Below are positions 31,495 to 35,174 of a DNA stretch of 35,174 nt, piece by piece. The translations under genes and the position numbers were made by a program. The notes under the pieces were generated by a model. The model searched no databases and had not been told where the DNA came from. It saw only the letters and a program-made list of their open reading frames with translations. Position 1 is the first letter of the stretch, and each line of letters begins with the position of its first letter. This DNA is from Sphingomonas-like bacterium B12 (lineage in GTDB: Bacteria; Pseudomonadota; Alphaproteobacteria; Sphingomonadales; Sphingomonadaceae). The DNA is taken from positions 1-35,174 of the forward strand of contig BACX01000345.1 in assembly GCA_000333335.1 (NCBI GenBank), given 5' to 3'.

Positions 31495-33129
31495 TTGGAA
31501 ACGGTCTCCCTTGTCCTGCTTCTGCTAGTCGCCGTCGTGGCAAGCTCGGCGCTTACCCGCATGTCGCCGGTCAGCGTTCCCGTGCCGCTGGTCCAGATCG
31601 CCTTTGGTGCGGTGATCGGCCTTTCCACGCACATTCGGGTCGAGCTGGATCCGGAGATCTTCTTCCTGCTTTTCCTACCACCGCTGCTATTCCTCGACGG
31701 CTGGCGCATCCCCAAGGACGAACTGCTGCGCGACAAGGCTCTCGTGCTGGAACTGGCGCTGGGGCTTGTCGTGGTGACGGTCGTCGGCATGGGTTGGCTG
31801 CTCCACATCATGATCCCGCTGATGCCGCTCGCGGTGGCCTTCGCGCTCGCCGCCGTGCTGTCACCGACCGACCCGATCGCCGTTTCCGCCATCGCTTCGC
31901 GCGTGCCGATCCCACGTCGAATGATGCACATCCTGGAAGGCGAATCGCTGTTCAACGATGCCTCCGGTCTCGTCTGCCTGCGCTTCGCGATCGCAGCCGC
32001 ACTGACCGGCGAATTCTCCGCTGGAAAGGCGGCGCTCAGCTTTCTCTGGGCGGCGGGTGCGGGGATGCTGATCGGCGCTGGCGTGGCGTTCTGCGTGACG
32101 CGCGGCAAGGGCTGGATCTCTTCGCGCTACGGCGAGGATTGGGGCTCGCAGATCCTCATCAGCCTGCTCATTCCGTTTGGCGCCTATCTGCTCGCCGAGC
32201 ACCTCCACGCCTCGGGGATCCTCGCGGCGGTTGCGGCGGGGGTCAGCATGACCTTCGCTGAATTCTCGATCCAGTCGCTGCCTGTCACGCGAATGCGGCG
32301 CGGATCGGTCTGGGACACGATCCAGTTCGCCGGCAACGGCATCATCTTCGTGCTCCTGGGCGAGCAGTTCCCGCAGATCGTTCACAGCGCCGCGCGCACG
32401 GTGGAGACGGCCGGGCACCAGGATCCCTGGTGGCTGATCTTCTATGTCGTGGTGGTGACGCTGGCGCTGATCGCCCTGCGCTTTGCCTGGGTGTGGGGTT
32501 CCATGCGGCTGACCCTGCTCAAGCGGCGCGAGCAGCGGCCATTTCGCAGCTCGGACCTGAGGCTGGTGTCGGCCATGTCCTTCGCCGGCGTGCGCGGCGC
32601 GATCACGCTGGCGGGTATTCTCACCTTGCCGTTGGCGATGAACGATGGCACCGCCTTCCCGGCGCGCGACCTTGCCATCTTCATCGCGGCCGGCGTGATC
32701 CTGCTGTCGCTCGTCGTCGCCAGCATCGCCCTGCCGCTTCTGCTCGAGGGACTGGAAATGCCCTCCGAAGACGCAGCTATCGAGGAGGAGGATCGCCTGC
32801 GGCTCACGCTCGCCAAGGCCGCCGTCGCCGCGATCGACAAGGCGCGGGACCGGATGGTGGCAGGCGCCGATGATACGGGCGTCTATGACCGTGCGGCCGA
32901 CCGCGTCGCGGGTATCTATCAGGACCGGATCGACCTCAAGAATCGTGACGACGCAGCGGCCCGCCGTGCCCGGGAGGAAGATACGATCGATCGCCATCTT
33001 CGACTGGCGGCTTTTCGCGCGCAACGAGACCTGCTCTTTCGCATGGCGCGCCGTCGGGAGGTCGGCAGCGCTCTTGCCAGCAAGTTGACCCGCGAGCTCG
33101 ATCTGATCGAGGTTCGGCTGAAAGGGTAA
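31495..33129 (+). CDS. CPA1-family Na+/H+ antiporter
   Basis: A 544-residue inner-membrane exchanger with about 12 hydrophobic segments up to residue 420 and a charged cytoplasmic tail of about 120 residues. Family motifs: FLPPLLFLDGWRI, ALAAVLSPTDPIAVSAI (with the ion-binding aspartate region), HILEGESLFNDASGLV and SFAGVRGAITLAG. It exchanges Na+ (or K+) for protons to control pH and salt. The start is TTG 31495; GGGGAGAAG lies upstream and no better start precedes it. The length fits the bacterial Na+/H+ exchangers of the TIGR00831 type. It converges with the DUF2306 gene. Confidence 0.92.
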   Translation: METVSLVLLLLVAVVASSALTRMSPVSVPVPLVQIAFGAVIGLSTHIRVELDPEIFFLLFLPPLLFLDGWRIPKDELLRDKALVLELALGLVVVTVVGMGWLLHIMIPLMPLAVAFALAAVLSPTDPIAVSAIASRVPIPRRMMHILEGESLFNDASGLVCLRFAIAAALTGEFSAGKAALSFLWAAGAGMLIGAGVAFCVTRGKGWISSRYGEDWGSQILISLLIPFGAYLLAEHLHASGILAAVAAGVSMTFAEFSIQSLPVTRMRRGSVWDTIQFAGNGIIFVLLGEQFPQIVHSAARTVETAGHQDPWWLIFYVVVVTLALIALRFAWVWGSMRLTLLKRREQRPFRSSDLRLVSAMSFAGVRGAITLAGILTLPLAMNDGTAFPARDLAIFIAAGVILLSLVVASIALPLLLEGLEMPSEDAAIEEEDRLRLTLAKAAVAAIDKARDRMVAGADDTGVYDRAADRVAGIYQDRIDLKNRDDAAARRAREEDTIDRHLRLAAFRAQRDLLFRMARRREVGSALASKLTRELDLIEVRLKG

Positions 33130-33180
33130 GGGGGCCGCACTCGAATTGCGCTCCGCACCGGCGTCAGGATCGCCGCAGGT

Positions 33181-33678
33181 TCAGCGGAAGAGCCATGTCC
33201 CGAGCAGTCGGTGGAAGGGGAATGTGAAGAAGCCGGCGACGAGCAGGGCGCCAATGACCATTCCATGGACCGCGCGCCGGTGCCTTGCGACATTATGATG
33301 TCGTGCCGCCCACCAGAGGACCGGAACCTGCACGAGTGTGTAGATCGACAGGAGGTGGATGATCGAGAAGCGCCCCGGTCCAGAGACGTGAATGAAAAGC
33401 GAGGTGATCGCCGTCGCGAGCATCGCGACGATCCATATCGTGCCGATCATGCGATGACGGCGGTCTCCCCGCCGTCGCAGGAGCATGACCGGCGTCAGCG
33501 CGGTTGCGACAAGGATGGTGCCGAGGTGAAGCCAGATCAGCGCCGGCACCAGCTGCCACTGGTCGCGTCCACGCATGATCGCGACGACGGCGGCTGCAAA
33601 CAGGAGGACGGCGCCGGCAGACAGCACGCGATCCAGGCGCGCGGGACGGAGCAGCGCGGGGTCCGTGACCGACGCCAT
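33181..33678 (-). CDS. DUF2306-family membrane protein
   Basis: A 165-residue protein with four hydrophobic segments (about 18-35, 45-62, 80-97, 105-125) and a further one near 142-158. The pattern HLGTILVATALTPVMLLRRRGDRRHRMIGTIW and the later HHNVARHRRAVHGMVIGALLVAGFFTFPFHR, with conserved histidines and arginines, fits the DUF2306 membrane family of unknown function. Its ATG overlaps the stop of the TMEM175-type gene by one base (TGATG), so the two are co-translated. Confidence 0.82.
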   Translation of the reverse strand: MASVTDPALLRPARLDRVLSAGAVLLFAAAVVAIMRGRDQWQLVPALIWLHLGTILVATALTPVMLLRRRGDRRHRMIGTIWIVAMLATAITSLFIHVSGPGRFSIIHLLSIYTLVQVPVLWWAARHHNVARHRRAVHGMVIGALLVAGFFTFPFHRLLGTWLFR

Positions 33679-34313
33679 CAGGCTGCTTCCGCCGGCGCTT
33701 CAGCCTTATGAAACCTGGCGAACAGAAACAGGACGACGGGGGATCCGATCGTCAGTGCCAGAAGCCCTGCGAACGGCGAGATCATGCCGGCGACAAATCC
33801 TGCCCAAGCGATCGCGAGTGGCGCCCACATGGACCGGCGCAGCTGCTCGGCGTCAAGGCGTCTCGCCTCATCTATAATGGCTGCCTGTCGCAGAGCGAGG
33901 TGGATCAGCCGCATGTTCGCGAAGCCGACGATGAGCAGATAGGCGGTGTAGAAGCCGATCGAGACACGCAGCGGCGCATAGCCGCTGAGGATAGCCGTCG
34001 GGAACGGCATGAACGCGATCGCCATCAGCAACGCGAGATTGGCGCGAATCATGGCTGGGTTGGCCGCTCGGATCATCCCCATCAGGCGGTGATGCCCCAT
34101 CCAGAATCGGCCGATCACAAGGAAGCTGACGACAAAGCCGATGTAGTTCGGCAGCAGGTCAAGCAACCCTTGCGCCAGCGATTGCTCTGTCGCGCCACGA
34201 ATTTCGGGAAGCCGGACGTCGATGACGAGCAGGGTCATGGCGATCGCGAAGACGGCATCGGAGAAGAATGTCAGTCTCTCCAGCTTGGTCCGTTCAATGT
34301 CATCGGTCATCAT
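33678..34313 (-). CDS. TMEM175/DUF1211-type potassium channel
   Basis: A 211-residue membrane protein. The hallmark (R)LxxFSDAVFAIAMTLLVIDV at the first helix (KLERLTFFSDAVFAIAMTLLVI) marks the TMEM175 family, which in bacteria are tetrameric, potassium-selective channels with the pore lined by the first helix. Further helices are visible (YIGFVVSFLVIGRFWMGHH, LALLMAIAFMPFPTA, IGFYTAYLLIVGF, PLAIAWAGFVAGMI, LLALTIGSPVVLFLFA). The start is taken at ATG 34313 or 34310, which follow a G-rich site; the frame is open to an ATG at 34349. It overlaps the DUF2306 gene and lies beside the antiporter, suggesting an ion-balance neighbourhood. Confidence 0.87.
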   Translation of the reverse strand: MMTDDIERTKLERLTFFSDAVFAIAMTLLVIDVRLPEIRGATEQSLAQGLLDLLPNYIGFVVSFLVIGRFWMGHHRLMGMIRAANPAMIRANLALLMAIAFMPFPTAILSGYAPLRVSIGFYTAYLLIVGFANMRLIHLALRQAAIIDEARRLDAEQLRRSMWAPLAIAWAGFVAGMISPFAGLLALTIGSPVVLFLFARFHKAEAPAEAA

Positions 34314-34510
34314 GTCGCGCGTCCCCCAGGCGCTACTGACCATGTCCAATTTCCGGTGACAAGGTGCTTCAGCAGGGTTGCCATGCCGGGGACTGAGCGC
34401 GGTCCGCAGATAGTTTGGGCGGATCCGCCGCCTTGTCTGGCGGTGGCGATCATCCGGATCGACGTCGTCTGCCGCTTCTATATATCGATGCAGCGAGCAT
34501 GCGACATCAT

Positions 34511-34705
34511 CTAGCTTCCACGAGGCCTCCGGAGCTTGGCGGGGGAAAATGTCAGAGCGATGTGATTATCCGCCGCCATCTGCGCGATCTCGGCCTGGCT
34601 GCACCCGAGGTCGCGGGCGATCGACGCGACCGGCTCGCCAAGTTTGGATCGCCGTCGCACCGTATCGATAAGATCGTCCGTCCAATCGATATGCCTTGCA
34701 GCCAT
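34511..34705 (-). CDS. small HTH-like protein
   Basis: A 64-residue basic protein read from ATG 34705. The segment WTDDLIDTVRRRSKLGEPVASIARDLGCSQAEIAQMAADN resembles a helix-turn-helix of the resolvase/GcrA-like kind: helix, 'PVASIARDLGCS', helix. The frame continues upstream to 35161, but that part shadows the XRE gene. A G-rich site (GGGGGC) precedes the ATG. Target unknown; it could be a small DNA-binding regulator. Confidence 0.6.
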   Translation of the reverse strand: MAARHIDWTDDLIDTVRRRSKLGEPVASIARDLGCSQAEIAQMAADNHIALTFSPAKLRRPRGS

Positions 34706-34838
34706 AAGGCCCCCATTAATGCGAACATGATTAGATTCTATTATCGAAGAGATGGCGCCAGTGAGGGAAGTGCATATACGATGATGGACGGCCTTGACTG
34801 CGAGCCGGGAGAGCCACGCTGCATGTTCACGAGCCCTT

Positions 34839-35174
34839 TCAGGCGGCTCCATCTTCCTTGCTTGGTGGGCGATCGTATAGGAGGCTGAGCTTCTGCCTGG
34901 GTGCCCGTCCGGCCACCGTCTCGCGTAGCCGGACGCCGCGCCCGATGCCGACGCTTGGCGCATTCTCGCCGAGCAGCTCGATACCTGCATCCTCGAGCGC
35001 GGAAACCACCTTGACGAGCGTGTCAACGACGCCCCGCACCTGACCTTCGGATGCTTCCATCCTCTGGATGGTCGGCACCGACACGCCTGAAAGCTGGGCG
35101 AGCTCCTTTTGATCGATGCCAAGCAGGCCTCGCGCCGCGCGAATTTGTGCGAGGTGATCAAACGGCGGCTCCTG
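34839..35174 (-). CDS. XRE-family transcriptional regulator (5' end outside the window)
   Basis: The frame is open to the window end and gives the last 111 residues. The helix-turn-helix is visible at once: LAQIRAARGLLGIDQKELAQLSGVSVPTIQRMEAS. It is followed by VDTLVKVVSALEDAGIELLGENAPSVGIGRGVRLR, a block common in short XRE regulators of alphaproteobacteria ('GIELI...GRGVRL'), and a tail that is variable in the family. It is probably complete but for a few N-terminal residues. It lies upstream of the small HTH-like gene on the same strand. Confidence 0.85.
   Translation of the reverse strand, partial: QEPPFDHLAQIRAARGLLGIDQKELAQLSGVSVPTIQRMEASEGQVRGVVDTLVKVVSALEDAGIELLGENAPSVGIGRGVRLRETVAGRAPRQKLSLLYDRPPSKEDGAA

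Overview
The window looks like chromosomal DNA of a sphingomonad-type alphaproteobacterium. Signs of this are high G+C, many GTG and TTG starts, a large TonB-dependent receptor beside a glycoside hydrolase, an entericidin-type lipoprotein, a TetR/LysR/Crp regulator mix, and an IS91-family element paired with a tyrosine recombinase. The genus is an inference from gene style, not from a marker gene. No rRNA, tRNA or CRISPR array was seen.

Region 1 (1-8689) is a catabolic locus read outward from one control region. Leftward (minus strand) lie an alpha/beta hydrolase, a GPH-type sugar symporter and an acyl-CoA dehydrogenase cut by the window edge; the three overlap by 4 bases at each junction. 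Rightward lie a TonB-dependent receptor, a GH1 beta-glycosidase, a second alpha/beta hydrolase and a TetR regulator. A 22-bp near-palindrome in the divergent promoter (3272-3293) is a good candidate TetR operator. Together the genes suggest outer-membrane import, deglycosylation and ester hydrolysis of a glycoside, followed by oxidation of the acyl or aglycone part.

Region 2 (9045-13811) holds an amidohydrolase-2 family decarboxylase-like enzyme coupled to an SDR, a divergent LysR regulator with a palindrome between them, a Crp/Fnr regulator and a TIGR03032-type protein. Region 3 (13868-19438) has a 1549-residue autotransporter built of short repeats inside a roughly 1062-bp super-repeat, then a secreted fasciclin-domain protein.

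Region 4 (about 19500-29208) is accessory DNA. An IS91-type element (tyrosine recombinase plus HUH transposase) is followed, all on the minus strand, by a TIR-domain protein with an N-terminal Cys/His finger, an unrecognised 345-residue protein, and a 1316-residue NACHT NTPase with an N-terminal PD-(D/E)xK nuclease domain, i.e. an NLR-like candidate antiphage protein. Upstream sit the remains of a WYL regulator and an XRE-like helix-turn-helix fragment. This is the most likely place for an undescribed system: a nuclease-NACHT protein, a TIR protein and an unknown partner, with a decayed regulator of the kind usually found beside defence genes.

Region 5 (29291-35174) returns to ordinary content: an entericidin-like lipoprotein missed by length-based ORF calling, a DUF389 membrane protein divergent from a CPA1 Na+/H+ antiporter, a TMEM175-type potassium channel overlapping a DUF2306 membrane protein, a small HTH-like protein, and an XRE regulator cut by the window end.
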